Below are positions 26,010 to 35,872 of a stretch of DNA of 64,000 nucleotides, piece by piece. The notes beneath the pieces were generated by a model, which searched no databases, was not told where the DNA came from, and saw only the letters and a list, made by a program, of their open reading frames with translations. Source of the DNA: Ensifer sp. PDNC004 (GTDB lineage Bacteria > Pseudomonadota > Alphaproteobacteria > Rhizobiales > Rhizobiaceae); contig NZ_CP070352.1 in assembly GCF_016919405.1 (NCBI RefSeq), forward strand, positions 1,684,501-1,748,500. The letters are read 5' to 3'. Numbering within the stretch: position 1 is the stretch's first letter; each line of letters begins with the position of its first letter. A program made the translations under genes and the position numbers.

Positions 26010-26313
26010 GAGCTGAATATGCTGGACTGAAGAGAAATATGTGCGATCCTTATCGTTTACCAACCTTCGCCGGTTGAGTTCCAGCGGGTCCTGCACTGTT
26101 TCCGGTTGGGCTCGGAGCCGAGCGGTTCCTGAGTGCAAAGTGAACGAAGTAGATAAACGTAAGATTTCCGCTTTTACTATAGAACTATGTTCTCCACCCG
26201 CCGCAGACAATATTGGTTTCATCGCCGGGGATTGCGTTCGTTCTCCGCGTTGACAGGGCGGTGCGCGTCTGCGTAATACAGCGCCCATCGTTGCGGTCGA
26301 AGAGATTTTCAAT
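26010..26313. other. Region upstream of uxs
   Basis: A 300-bp gap with no protein-like frame. It contains the promoter candidate at 26250-26279. Confidence 0.4.
26250..26279 (+). promoter_or_regulatory. Candidate sigma-70-type promoter for uxs
   Basis: TTGACA (26250-26255) and TAATAC (26274-26279) are separated by 18 bp, 35 bp before the uxs ATG. Confidence 0.5.
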
Positions 26314-27258
26314 ATGACAGAATTGCGGTCTGCGCTGGTCACTGGTGGCGCTGGTTTTCTAGGTACACATGTGTGTGGCCGACTTCTTGCTGAGGGTTTT
26401 GAGGTCGTCTGCCTCGACAATCTGTTGACGGGACGACGGAAGAATTTCCGCCCCTATATCGAGAACCCAAGGTTCACCTTCATCGAGGGTGACGTTCGTG
26501 ACGCTCTGCCGGACCGTGCGTTTGACGAAATTTGGAATCTGGCTTGCCCGGCTTCGCCGCCCCACTATCAGGCGGACCCGATCGGCACCATGATGATCAA
26601 CATCCTGGGGATGAAGAACGTTCTGGACCTGGCGGTCAAACACGGCGGGCGTGTATTCCAGGCTTCCACCAGCGAGATCTATGGCGACCCTGAGGTGCAT
26701 CCGCAAAGCGAATCCTATCGCGGCGCTGTAAGCACGACGGGTCCGCGCGCCTGCTACGATGAGGGCAAGCGCGCGGCTGAGACGCTGTGCTTCGACTACC
26801 ACCGCAACCACGGGGTCGAGATCAAGGTCGTCCGCATTTTTAACACCTATGGTCCGCACATGGACCCGAAGGACGGACGGGTTGTCTCCAATTTCATCGT
26901 CAGCGCGCTTAAAGGCGAGTCGCTGCAGCTTTACGGCGGCGGCACCCAGACTCGCTCGTTCTGCTATGTCGATGATCTGATCAACGGCTTCTTCAGCCTA
27001 ATGCGGTCGGATGCCTCGATCACGGGTCCGGTGAATATCGGTAACCCCGGTGAGTTTACCATCAAGGAACTGGCCGAACTCGTCCTCGAAATGACGGACA
27101 GCAAATCGCCCCTCATCGACAAGCCTTTGCCCAAGGACGACCCGCTCCAGCGACGGCCGAATATCTCGTTGGCGAAGGAAGTTCTCAATTGGGAGCCGAA
27201 GGTGCCGTTGCGTGAAGGCCTCAAGAAGGCCATCGCTTATTTTGCAACCGAAGCGTGA
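26314..27258 (+). CDS. uxs: UDP-glucuronate decarboxylase (UDP-xylose synthase)
   Basis: The 314-residue protein is a short-chain dehydrogenase-type nucleotide-sugar enzyme. NAD motif G-G-A-G-F-L-G (11-17); the UXS signature [13 protein letters not shown] (74-86); S-T-S-E-I-Y-G; catalytic Tyr148 and Lys152 in C-Y-D-E-G-K-R; and R-I-F-N-T-Y-G-P. It decarboxylates UDP-glucuronate, which the ugd product supplies, to UDP-xylose in the cytoplasm. The length is normal. The epimerase gene follows 45 bp later, as in the characterised S. meliloti pair Uxs1-Uxe1. Confidence 0.9.
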   Translation: MTELRSALVTGGAGFLGTHVCGRLLAEGFEVVCLDNLLTGRRKNFRPYIENPRFTFIEGDVRDALPDRAFDEIWNLACPASPPHYQADPIGTMMINILGMKNVLDLAVKHGGRVFQASTSEIYGDPEVHPQSESYRGAVSTTGPRACYDEGKRAAETLCFDYHRNHGVEIKVVRIFNTYGPHMDPKDGRVVSNFIVSALKGESLQLYGGGTQTRSFCYVDDLINGFFSLMRSDASITGPVNIGNPGEFTIKELAELVLEMTDSKSPLIDKPLPKDDPLQRRPNISLAKEVLNWEPKVPLREGLKKAIAYFATEA

Positions 27259-27303
27259 TCCGTACGATCGGCCGATGATGGCCGGAAGCCAAGGGACGAT
27301 CTT

Positions 27304-28278
27304 ATGACCAATATACTCGTTGTAGGTGGCGCAGGCTATATTGGCAGCCACGCCTGCAAAGCCCTGCATCGTGCGGGCTATACGCCAGTTGTTTATGACA
27401 ATCTGGTCTACGGCCATCGCGATGCCGTGAAATGGGGCCCGTTCGAGGAAGGCGACATTCTGGACGGCGACCGCGTCGATCAGGTGTTGAAGCAGTACAA
27501 GCCGGCTTGCGTCATGCATTTTGCGGCATTTGCCTATGTCGGCGAATCCGTCACGGACCCGGCTAAGTATTACGCCAACAACGTTTCGGGTTCCCTGTCT
27601 CTTCTCGACGCGATGCGTCGCAACGACGTCGGGAGCATCATCTTTTCCTCGACATGCGCGACCTACGGCGAAGTCAGCGAACTGCCGATTTCGGAACAAA
27701 CGCCGCAGAAACCTGTCAACCCCTACGGGTTTACCAAGCTGGCGGTCGAGCACGCGCTTCATGACTACGGGCGCGCGTATGGATTGAAGTGGGCTGCGAT
27801 GCGCTATTTCAACGCCGCCGGCTGCGATCCGGAGGGCGAGATTGGTGAGCGGCACGACCCAGAGACGCACGCAATTCCGCTCGCTGTTCTTGCTGCCATG
27901 GGTAAGGGCGAATTCAGCGTGTTCGGGACGGACTACGATACGGCCGACGGTACAGCGGTTCGCGATTATATACACGTATCGGATCTGGCTGAAGCGCATG
28001 TACTCGCCATCGACTATTTGGCAAAGGGCGGCGCGAGCGCTGCTTTCAATTTGGGGACGGGGCGGGGCACTTCCGTCAAGGAACTACTGACTGCTGTTGG
28101 CGATGCCGTGGGCTCGCCTGTGCCTGCCAAATTCGCGCCGCGAAGAGCGGGCGATCCGCCGATGCTTTACGCATCGGCGAGGCGCGCGCGGGATGTGCTC
28201 GGTTGGCAGCCTCGTTTCACCGAGATTGGTGCCATAGTCAAGACAGCGGCTGACTGGTTCGTGCGCCATCGGTCGTAA
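27304..28278 (+). CDS. UDP-sugar 4-epimerase (UDP-xylose or UDP-glucose 4-epimerase)
   Basis: The 324-residue protein has the GalE features G-G-A-G-Y-I-G-S (8-15), H-F-A-A-F-A-Y-V-G-E-S, S-S-T-C-A-T-Y-G and Tyr141-x-x-x-Lys145, plus R-Y-F-N-A-A-G-C-D and R-D-Y-I-H-V. It interconverts C4 epimers of a UDP-sugar with bound NAD. General annotation would be galE, but immediate linkage to uxs suggests UDP-xylose 4-epimerase (Uxe) making UDP-L-arabinose. UDP-galactose is also needed as the substrate for the glf product, so either role, or both, is possible. Confidence 0.85.
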   Translation: MTNILVVGGAGYIGSHACKALHRAGYTPVVYDNLVYGHRDAVKWGPFEEGDILDGDRVDQVLKQYKPACVMHFAAFAYVGESVTDPAKYYANNVSGSLSLLDAMRRNDVGSIIFSSTCATYGEVSELPISEQTPQKPVNPYGFTKLAVEHALHDYGRAYGLKWAAMRYFNAAGCDPEGEIGERHDPETHAIPLAVLAAMGKGEFSVFGTDYDTADGTAVRDYIHVSDLAEAHVLAIDYLAKGGASAAFNLGTGRGTSVKELLTAVGDAVGSPVPAKFAPRRAGDPPMLYASARRARDVLGWQPRFTEIGAIVKTAADWFVRHRS

Positions 28279-28698
28279 GAACTGTGCGTGCCGACAGTAT
28301 CGCATAGCTGTACTGAAAGGCGACAACTTCGGCGTGCCTGGCGCGGTAAAGCGTTTGTTTGCGGCGCGCATACCACTGATGCGAAATCGTGGAGGTCTTT
28401 TACTGCCCGCAGGTGTATCTAGCCGCGGATATATTTGAGGATGATCTTGCCGAGTCAGCTTTCAGCGGTTGACATTTGCGCTGTTGGTTAATAGGGCGTT
28501 GTCCGTATTACCCACGCTGCAATCGGAGCGTTGAATCGATGCGAGGACTTTGAGATTGAGTGCAACGATTAGTTGCTGTTGACGGCTAGCGTACGGCGAG
28601 AAAGATGCGTTTCGATGTCGATTTTCGCCCCTGTCAAAGTTGATATTAGGCGTTTTTATCGGTGGCGCTTCGGGCGCGAAAGCAATCAGGGAATTATT
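28279..28698. other. Region upstream of ugd
   Basis: About 420 bp with no convincing gene. A TTGACA at 28469 has no well-spaced -10 partner. The break suggests that ugd has its own promoter. Confidence 0.35.
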
Positions 28699-30015
28699 AT
28701 GAGTGTGAAAATTACGATGGTCGGCACCGGCTATGTCGGCCTTGTGAGCGGCGCCTGTTTTGCCGACCTCGGACACGACGTAATTTGCGTAGATAAGGAT
28801 GAGCGCAAGATTCGCATGTTGCTCGAAGGCAAGATGCCGATCTATGAACCTGGCCTGGACGAGTTGGTTCATCGCAACGTCGATGCAGGTCGTCTCCGCT
28901 TCAGCACCGACGTCGCGGCAAGCGTCAAAGACCGCGAAGCCGTATTCATCGCCGTTGGCACACCAACGGAAAACGGCTCCGACCGGGCCGACCTCAAATA
29001 TGTCTACGCTGCTGCCGGAGAGATTGCGCAGGCCGCAAATGGTTTCACCGTTGTGGTGACGAAGTCGACTGTGCCGGTCGGAACCAATGCGCAAGTCTTT
29101 GACATCAGCCAGAAGAACGTCGCTTCCGGTGCGCGAATCGCCGTCGCCTCAAATCCTGAGTTCCTGCGGGAAGGCGCCGCCATCAACGACTTCCTGGAAC
29201 CGGACAGAATTGTCGTGGGCGTCGAGGACGACGAAGCAAAGGCCGTTATGCGGCGGATCTACGCACCGTTGCTTCTGCACGGCAACGTACCGCTGCTGAT
29301 AACGGGCATTCAGACAGCCGAGCTTATCAAATACGCGGCGAACGCTTTTCTGGCGGTAAAGATCAGCTTTATCGACGAAATGGCTAACCTGTGTGAGGCT
29401 GTGGGCGGAAACGTCGAAGAGGTCGCGCGTGGCATCGGTCTGGACAAGCGAATCGGGCCGTCGTTCCTGAACACCGGCCCGGGTTGGGGCGGCTCCTGTT
29501 TCCCGAAGGATACTCGTGCGCTGCTGGCAACCGCCAATGATGCTGGCGTTCCCTCCCGTATCGTGACTTCGGCCGTCGACGCGAACAGCGCTCGCAAGAT
29601 TGCCATGGTCGATCGAATTGCCAAGGCGTGTGGGGGCGAGCTGCGTGGCAAACGCATCGCCGTGCTTGGTCTTACCTTTAAGGGGCAGACTGACGACATG
29701 CGTGAGAGCACCAGTCTTGTGGTGCTGCCGGAGCTTCTGCGGCGCGGTGCGCGACTGACGGCCTATGATCCGTCCAATCCGCATGAAGCACAGCACTACC
29801 TGCCGGAAGTCCAGATGGTGAAGACCGCCGAGGATGCGGCCGAAGGCGCTGACGCGCTCGTTGTGCTGACAGACTGGATGGTCTTCAAGACTTACGATCT
29901 GAAGGAACTGTCGAGCGTGATGGCCTCGCCGAACATGATTGACCTGCGCAACCTTTTCGATGAGGCGGAGGCGACCGCGGGCGGCTTCGTGAAATATTCG
30001 TCGCTCGGCCGCTGA
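28699..30015 (+). CDS. ugd: UDP-glucose 6-dehydrogenase
   Basis: The start after CAGGGAAT gives 438 residues. NAD motif M-V-G-T-G-Y-V-G-L (7-15), V-G-T-P-T (86-90), T-K-S-T-V-P-V-G-T, N-P-E-F-L-R-E-G-A, and the catalytic cysteine Cys267 in G-G-S-C-F-P-K-D are all present, with the C-terminal F-K-G-Q-T-D-D-M-R-E-S domain. The enzyme oxidises UDP-glucose twice to UDP-glucuronate, which is both a capsule precursor and the substrate of Uxs. The S. meliloti homologue is also called rkpK. Confidence 0.94.
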   Translation: MSVKITMVGTGYVGLVSGACFADLGHDVICVDKDERKIRMLLEGKMPIYEPGLDELVHRNVDAGRLRFSTDVAASVKDREAVFIAVGTPTENGSDRADLKYVYAAAGEIAQAANGFTVVVTKSTVPVGTNAQVFDISQKNVASGARIAVASNPEFLREGAAINDFLEPDRIVVGVEDDEAKAVMRRIYAPLLLHGNVPLLITGIQTAELIKYAANAFLAVKISFIDEMANLCEAVGGNVEEVARGIGLDKRIGPSFLNTGPGWGGSCFPKDTRALLATANDAGVPSRIVTSAVDANSARKIAMVDRIAKACGGELRGKRIAVLGLTFKGQTDDMRESTSLVVLPELLRRGARLTAYDPSNPHEAQHYLPEVQMVKTAEDAAEGADALVVLTDWMVFKTYDLKELSSVMASPNMIDLRNLFDEAEATAGGFVKYSSLGR

Positions 30016-30116
30016 TCAGTCTGCGCAGAAGACGAGAAGGAAAACGGTCGGATTTTGGTTGGAGCCGCAAGTCCCCGCCTACTTTGGCGGTGGCCGAGCT
30101 TGTAGGGAAGCTGTAG

Positions 30117-32210
30117 TTGCATCATTGCATTGTAACGCCGGATTTCATTGGCCCCATCAAGAACGGTGGGATCGGCACCCACTGCTACTGGCTGGCACGT
30201 GCGCTCGTGGCCAGTGGAAGGGCCGTCACGGTCCTTTTCACTGGCCCGGTCCAGGTTGAGGACGCGCCGCATTGGCAGAAGCACTACGCCGATCTGGGAA
30301 TAGAGTTCGTTCCTTTCCTTGAGGTGTGGCAGCGCAAATATCCGGTGCGGACGTTTCCGTTGCAGGAACGCAGCCTCAATATCTATCACTATCTTTGCAG
30401 AAGATCGTTCGACGCGATACATTTCCAAGACTGGCAAGGAAATGGCCTCCACACTGTGCGGGCGCGTCATGTCCTTGGGGAGTTTCTGGCCACCAGCTTG
30501 ACCGTGACGCTACACTCTAACACCCGGTGGATCGCGGAAGGCAATGGCCGATGGTACGGCGAGCCTCTCGCAGATGCGATGACTGCCTGGGCCGAGGCCT
30601 ATGTCGCGCAACATGTCGACTTCGTTTTCAGCCCTTCGCAGCATATGCTCGACTGGGTACGTCAGGCCGGATGGAAACTGGCTGGCTCGGCGGACGTCAT
30701 TCCATACACCTTAGGGGCAGTCTCGACGGCTGCGCCTATAGAGGCCGAGCCCGGTGTGCTGGCTTTCTTCGGGCGCTTGGAGACGCGAAAAGGGCTCGAA
30801 GTCTTCCTGAGGGCGCTTGGTCTGTTGTCGGAAAGCGACCGGCAAAAGGTCCGGAAGGTGTATTTCGTCGGCAAGAGTGGCCGGACTGCACTCGGCGAAG
30901 GCGCCAATCTGGTCGAGACCGAAATGCGAAAACTGGGTTTGCCTTTTGAACTCAAAGCGAGCCTAGACAGTGCGGGCGCCGTGAACTTTCTGAAGAAGGT
31001 TAGGGCAAGCGTATTCGCGCCCTCGCTTTCGGACAACTACCCGTTTTCGATTCTGGAGGCCGGTATCGCCGGGCTTCCGGTCTTTGCCTCCCGAGTTGGC
31101 GGTATTCCAGAAATATTGAATGCCTCCAATCTCTACGCCCCGATGCCTCGTGATCTCCGCGACACGCTCCGCGCTGTTTTGAATGGCGAAAGCAGGGGGC
31201 TGAGCCTTCTCTACGAGCCGGAAGCAGCCGCCGAAGGCTGGCGCCAGGCTATGGTTCGCTCCGAGGAACGCGCAGCAGAGCGCGCGCAACGTCCGAGCCA
31301 GCTATCAATTGCCTTGCCGCGGATTTCCATCTGCGTGCCTTATTTCAACTATGGTGCGTATCTCCCAAAGCTGCTTGAGAGCTTGCGCAGGTCGACCTAC
31401 CGCAATTTTGAGATCATCGTCGTCGATGATGGGAGCACGGATGAACGTTCCCGCCAGATTTTCGACGAACTCAAGTCCGCTCCGTCGGAGGGGCTCGAAT
31501 TGATCTTTAACAGGCACGGCAACTCCGGTGTTGGCGCGACTCGGAACTTCGCCGCATCGATGGCGACCGGCGATCTGTTAGTCTTCATGGATGCTGACAA
31601 TCTCGCCAAGCCTGAGATGCTCGCGACTTTCGTTGCGGCAATGGCGCGTTCGCAAGCGGATATCGTCACCTGCCACTTTGATGCCTTCAGACAGGACGAC
31701 GAACCGAGCGGGGAGCAGCATATTCATCACGTTTATGCACCAGCTGGTCCGGCAGTCGAAGTTGGATGGAGCGAGAACGTTTTCGGTGATGCAAATTTTT
31801 GCATTCGCCGAGAGATCTTTGATGCGCTTGGCGGGTTTGGCACCGAGCGGGACTCTTCGTGGGAGGATTGGGAGTTTCTGGCGCGCGCGGCGCTTGCCGA
31901 GTACTCCATCGAAGTCGTACCGCGCTCGCTGTTTTGGTATCGTTATACGGACGAGGGATTCAGCCGGAACACCAGTCCGTATAAGAATCAAAGACGCGTG
32001 CTAAGAGCCTATGAACAGGCGGTCGGCGGTGCGGCTGCGGCCTCTATCAATGTCATGCGTCAGGTCGCGCTTAGGTCGGATGGGGCCGTTGCTACACCTG
32101 CGGGGCGGATTGCGGGCCAGATCGCAGATAGAATCTACACCAAGCTGGGTTCGCCGAAAGGCAAGCTCGCGGTTCGCGCTGAGGCGTTCTTCAAGAAAAT
32201 CCTTAGATAA
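30117..32210 (+). CDS. Two-domain glycosyltransferase (GT4 plus GT2), first of a tandem pair
   Basis: The 697-residue protein starts at TTG after AGGGAAG. Residues 1-390 form a GT-B enzyme of the GT4 type: I-V-T-P-D-F-I-G-P-I-K-N-G-G-I-G-T-H near the start, F-F-G-R-L-E-T-R-K-G-L-E in the middle, and the E-x7-E-like S-I-L-E-A-G-I-A-G-L-P-V-F-A. Residues 400-650 form a GT-A enzyme of family 2: I-S-I-C-V-P-Y-F-N-Y-G, V-D-D-G-S-T-D, the metal-binding D-A-D near 491, and S-W-E-D-W. One polypeptide may therefore add two successive sugars. It is a paralogue of the next gene. No membrane segment is seen. Confidence 0.85.
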   Translation: MHHCIVTPDFIGPIKNGGIGTHCYWLARALVASGRAVTVLFTGPVQVEDAPHWQKHYADLGIEFVPFLEVWQRKYPVRTFPLQERSLNIYHYLCRRSFDAIHFQDWQGNGLHTVRARHVLGEFLATSLTVTLHSNTRWIAEGNGRWYGEPLADAMTAWAEAYVAQHVDFVFSPSQHMLDWVRQAGWKLAGSADVIPYTLGAVSTAAPIEAEPGVLAFFGRLETRKGLEVFLRALGLLSESDRQKVRKVYFVGKSGRTALGEGANLVETEMRKLGLPFELKASLDSAGAVNFLKKVRASVFAPSLSDNYPFSILEAGIAGLPVFASRVGGIPEILNASNLYAPMPRDLRDTLRAVLNGESRGLSLLYEPEAAAEGWRQAMVRSEERAAERAQRPSQLSIALPRISICVPYFNYGAYLPKLLESLRRSTYRNFEIIVVDDGSTDERSRQIFDELKSAPSEGLELIFNRHGNSGVGATRNFAASMATGDLLVFMDADNLAKPEMLATFVAAMARSQADIVTCHFDAFRQDDEPSGEQHIHHVYAPAGPAVEVGWSENVFGDANFCIRREIFDALGGFGTERDSSWEDWEFLARAALAEYSIEVVPRSLFWYRYTDEGFSRNTSPYKNQRRVLRAYEQAVGGAAAASINVMRQVALRSDGAVATPAGRIAGQIADRIYTKLGSPKGKLAVRAEAFFKKILR

Positions 32211-32236
32211 GGTTTGGAAGCTATTTGGAGCACATT

Positions 32237-34366
32237 ATGATACGCGAAAATAGTTTCACGCCGAGGCAAGTTTGCATCGTGACGCCAGATGTGATCGGTC
32301 CCATCAACAATGGTGGTATCGGCACACATGTTTATCATCTTGCTTTGGAGCTGGCGACGGTGCACAAAGTGACGATTGTCTTCACGGGACCAATCGAGCA
32401 CTTCAGCGCCACTCATTGGAGCGAGTTTTACAAGAAAAAATCGATAGAATTTGTTCATCTGAACGAGATGGTCGACGCCGATGTCGTGGCGCATACTGAT
32501 TGGTTCACGCGGCGCTCTTATGTCGTCTACCGCTTTCTGCGGGAACGCGACTTCGACTTCGTTCACTTCCAGGAATGGCAGGCCAATGGATTGCTTTGCA
32601 TCATGGCGAAGCGGTCGACGGAATATTTCCAGAAAACGACACTGACGGTCACGATGCACTCCAGTACGGAGTGGATCCATGAGGGGATGAACAAATGGGT
32701 GGAATGGCCACTGCCCGACGCCAAGCTTGAGTGGTGCGAGCGCTATTGCTGCGAGTTTGCGGACATCCTGATCAGCCCGTCCGATCATATGATCGCATAC
32801 TGCCGGGAGCGCAGATGGCAACTGGCAGACGACCTGCGGACGCTACGCTACTGCTTTGACCAGAAGCGATCGGAAGCACCCTATGAGCCGTTGCCGGGCG
32901 TCTTTGCCTTCTTCGGGCGCCTTGAGACGCGCAAGGGACTGGAGATCTTCCTGGGGGCGCTGGAGGCACTGGACTACGCCGAAAGGCAAAAGATCCGTAA
33001 GCTTATCTTCCTCGGCAAGAATGGCCAATTGACTGCCCGCGGGACAGATGGTGTTGCCGGCATCCGCGAAACATGCGGGAAACTGCACATCTCCTTCGAA
33101 ATTCGCACGGAACTCGACGCACACGCAGCCATAGATCACATTCGCGAGAGCCGGGCGACAGCCGTCATCCCCTCTCTGGTCGACAATTATCCGTTCACGA
33201 TCCTCGAAACGCACATGTTCGGGGTGCCGACCATTGCGGCGAGCAGCGGGGGCATTCCGGAGATGCTCGGCGATGACCGCTTGTTTGAGCCCACGGCGAA
33301 GGCCCTTTCGAGTAAGCTCAAAGAAGTCCTCGGCGGGGTCCTGCCGCAGTCGCAAGGCAAGTATGACCCGAAGGTTGCCGCCCAGACCTGGCAGGCCCTG
33401 CACCAGGAGCCGGTCAAGCTTGGCAAGCGCAAGGCGGCCGAGGTGGCCGTCCGGGAAGAAATGCCGCTCGTCAGCATTTGCGTGCCCTACTTCAACTATG
33501 GGCAATTCCTCGAGCAGACGGTTTTGACCCTGAAGCGCTCCACCTACAAGCGCTTCGAGGCGATCATTATCAACGACGGAAGCACCGACCAAGCTTCGGT
33601 CGACAAGTTTGAGGCGCTGCGCCAGAATCCGCCGGATGACCGCTTCATGTTCATCTCGAAGGAAAACGGCGGTATCGGTGCAGCCAGAAACTTTGCGGCA
33701 AGCCACGCCAAAGGCGAGTTCCTGATATTCTGCGACGCCGACAATTGCTCCACGCCGGAAATGATCGAGGAGTTTTTGATCGGGATCTACATGACCGGTG
33801 GCGACGTGGTCTCTTCGCACTTCAAGGCGTTCGACCAGGACGTTTTCTGGCCCGGGGACGATACGCGGATCCTCTACCGGTACATGCCGATCGGCCCGGC
33901 ACTTGAGGTCGGTATGCTCGCCAATGTCTTCGGCGACGCCAATAGCATCATGCGGAAGTCGGCGTTTGACACTGTTGGCGGTTTCCAAACCGAGCGGCAC
34001 ACCTCCTGGGAAGATTGGGATTTGCTCGCCCGCCTTTGCCTGGCGGGTCATCAGCTCGATGTCTGCCCAAAGGATCTCTTCTGGTATCGCCACACTGACG
34101 CCGGCTTCAGCCGCAACACAAGCGAATATCAGAACAACCTTCGGGTCTTGCGCGCTTATGCGGACTACGGCCCGGTCTACATGCGCCCTATGCTGAAGAA
34201 CGTTTTGATCCCCTACCACTTTGGCTTCGATCGCGAGCACCAGAAGGCGAACCGCTTCATGGCTCAGCTCAACAAGTATTTGATGAAGCCGATTGCCCAA
34301 CCGGTCGGACGCAAGCTTTTTTCGGCCGTGCGCGGCCTCGTCGCTTCCGGGTCGAAGCGCAAGTAA
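32237..34366 (+). CDS. Two-domain glycosyltransferase (GT4 plus GT2), second of a tandem pair
   Basis: The ATG at 32237 (GGAG seven bases upstream) gives 709 residues, 26 bp after the first paralogue. The same architecture is seen: C-I-V-T-P-D-V-I-G-P-I-N-N-G-G-I-G-T-H, F-F-G-R-L-E-T-R-K-G-L-E-I-F, S-L-V-D-N-Y-P-F-T-I-L-E for the GT4 half, and I-C-V-P-Y-F-N-Y-G, N-D-G-S-T-D, D-A-D (about 498), S-W-E-D-W-D for the GT2 half. The two paralogues share motif order and spacing throughout but differ enough to have distinct acceptors. Cytoplasmic; works on the nascent polysaccharide. Confidence 0.85.
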   Translation: MIRENSFTPRQVCIVTPDVIGPINNGGIGTHVYHLALELATVHKVTIVFTGPIEHFSATHWSEFYKKKSIEFVHLNEMVDADVVAHTDWFTRRSYVVYRFLRERDFDFVHFQEWQANGLLCIMAKRSTEYFQKTTLTVTMHSSTEWIHEGMNKWVEWPLPDAKLEWCERYCCEFADILISPSDHMIAYCRERRWQLADDLRTLRYCFDQKRSEAPYEPLPGVFAFFGRLETRKGLEIFLGALEALDYAERQKIRKLIFLGKNGQLTARGTDGVAGIRETCGKLHISFEIRTELDAHAAIDHIRESRATAVIPSLVDNYPFTILETHMFGVPTIAASSGGIPEMLGDDRLFEPTAKALSSKLKEVLGGVLPQSQGKYDPKVAAQTWQALHQEPVKLGKRKAAEVAVREEMPLVSICVPYFNYGQFLEQTVLTLKRSTYKRFEAIIINDGSTDQASVDKFEALRQNPPDDRFMFISKENGGIGAARNFAASHAKGEFLIFCDADNCSTPEMIEEFLIGIYMTGGDVVSSHFKAFDQDVFWPGDDTRILYRYMPIGPALEVGMLANVFGDANSIMRKSAFDTVGGFQTERHTSWEDWDLLARLCLAGHQLDVCPKDLFWYRHTDAGFSRNTSEYQNNLRVLRAYADYGPVYMRPMLKNVLIPYHFGFDREHQKANRFMAQLNKYLMKPIAQPVGRKLFSAVRGLVASGSKRK

Positions 34367-34388
34367 CAGATGAGAAGGTAAAAACGTC

Positions 34389-35516
34389 GTGAAGAAACAC
34401 TATGATTGGTTGATCGTCGGCGCTGGCTACACTGGCGCAATCATTGCCGAACGCTTGGCGACCCAGGCTGGGAAAACGGCTTTGGTGATCGACCGCCGCG
34501 ACCATATCGCCGGCAACGCCTATGATCGACGGAACGATGCCGGTGTGCTCTACCACCAGTACGGTCCTCACATATTTCACACCAACTCGCACGCCGTTGC
34601 CGACTATCTTTCCGCCTTCACCGAATGGCTTCCGTACGAGCACCGGGTTTTGGGCATGGTCGACGGCAGAATCATTCCTATCCCGTTCAACCTGACTTCT
34701 CTGGAAATCCTGTTCCCGAAGGCGGAAGCTGAGCGATTGGCAAAGATCCTGATCGAGGCCTACGGTATCGATCAGAAGGTGCCGATCCTGAAGATGCGGG
34801 AAAACCCGGTGCAGGGCGTTCGCGATCTCGCCGATTTCATCTACAAGAACGTCTTCTATGGCTATACGACAAAGCAATGGGGGCTCGAACCCGAGCAATT
34901 GTCCCCGTCCGTTACGGCCCGTGTTCCCGTGCACATTTCCTATGACGACCGCTACTTTCAGGACAGCTTCCAGAACATGCCCAAGGAGGGCTATACGAAG
35001 ATGTTCGAACGTATTCTGGCGCAGCAGGGAGTCAGCGTTTCGTTGAACACGGATCTCGCGGATCTCGGTAGCGAAGTCAGCTATGATCGGTTGCTTTATA
35101 CGGGAGCGATCGACGAGTATTTCGACTACGTCCTCGGCGAACTCCCGTATCGCTCGCTCGACTTTAACTTTCAGACCTATCGCCAGCAACGGCATCAGGC
35201 CGTTGGTCAGGTCAATTACCCCGTCAGCCATGACTTCACGCGCATTACGGAGATGGGGCATTTGACGCAGGAATGGTCCGACGTTACCACAGTGGCGATC
35301 GAATACCCTGTCGCTCACGTGCCCGGCAAGACGATACCGTACTACCCGATCCCGCGGGACGAGAATCAGGAGTTGCATAATCGTTACGTGGCCCTCGCGG
35401 AAAAGGACGCAGCCAACGTGTTATTTGCCGGTCGACTTGGGGATTATAGGTACTACAACATGGATCAAGCCGTCGGTCGAGCGCTGGCTTTGTTCAACAA
35501 GTCCATCGTCGCTTGA
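34389..35516 (+). CDS. glf: UDP-galactopyranose mutase
   Basis: The 375-residue flavoenzyme starts at GTG (GAAGGT upstream). It has the FAD motif L-I-V-G-A-G-Y-T-G-A (8-17), R-R-D-H-I-A-G-N-A-Y-D, Y-G-P-H-I-F-H-T-N, the W-L-P-Y-E-H-R segment, and the C-terminal G-R-L-G-D-Y-R-Y-Y-N-M-D-Q-A, all diagnostic for Glf. It converts UDP-galactopyranose to UDP-galactofuranose. Its presence implies Galf residues in the polymer, and it is a natural partner for the epimerase at 27304. Confidence 0.94.
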   Translation: MKKHYDWLIVGAGYTGAIIAERLATQAGKTALVIDRRDHIAGNAYDRRNDAGVLYHQYGPHIFHTNSHAVADYLSAFTEWLPYEHRVLGMVDGRIIPIPFNLTSLEILFPKAEAERLAKILIEAYGIDQKVPILKMRENPVQGVRDLADFIYKNVFYGYTTKQWGLEPEQLSPSVTARVPVHISYDDRYFQDSFQNMPKEGYTKMFERILAQQGVSVSLNTDLADLGSEVSYDRLLYTGAIDEYFDYVLGELPYRSLDFNFQTYRQQRHQAVGQVNYPVSHDFTRITEMGHLTQEWSDVTTVAIEYPVAHVPGKTIPYYPIPRDENQELHNRYVALAEKDAANVLFAGRLGDYRYYNMDQAVGRALALFNKSIVA

Positions 35517-35649
35517 GTGTGGTAGCAGTGAGGGTTGGCGCGATAGCGTCCAGCAGACCGCGTTAGGGGGCGCTCAGATGATCGGCGAGAACCTCGAGTT
35601 GATCGTGAGCGTCCGGCGAAGGCATTTTCGCTTGGCCGAGAGGCCGATA

Positions 35650-35841
35650 TTATAGGCCGCGTTTCATCTCGTCTGCCATAATGCGTTCGACCACAGCCGG
35701 ATCGCATTGTTCATCGACGAGAAACTGGCGGATTCCACCATCCCATGTCCGTATGTCGGCGTGAAGATTTTGGAGCTCGTCCACGCCGTTCTCGGTCGGG
35801 CCCTTTGTGCCGTATTCGCTGCCGTCGCGGACATAAAGCAA
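35650..35841 (-). CDS. Possible hypothetical protein (63 aa)
   Basis: A 63-codon frame with protein-like composition (E-L-Q-N-L-H-A-D-I-R-T-W-D-G-G-I-R-Q, C-terminal A-V-V-E-R-I-M-A-D-E-M-K-R). AAGG lies 11 bases before the ATG. I know no family for it. Lying between glf and IS debris it may be a fragment. Confidence 0.3.
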   Translation of the reverse strand: MLYVRDGSEYGTKGPTENGVDELQNLHADIRTWDGGIRQFLVDEQCDPAVVERIMADEMKRGL

Positions 35842-35872
35842 TTCGCCTTCGCTGATATTATCTTATCCCTCC

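Noticed and set aside
26998..27999. 333-codon frame on the minus strand
   Set aside because: Antisense to the uxs end and the epimerase gene; not protein-like.
32843..34300. 485-codon frame on the minus strand
   Set aside because: Antisense to the second GT4+GT2 gene.
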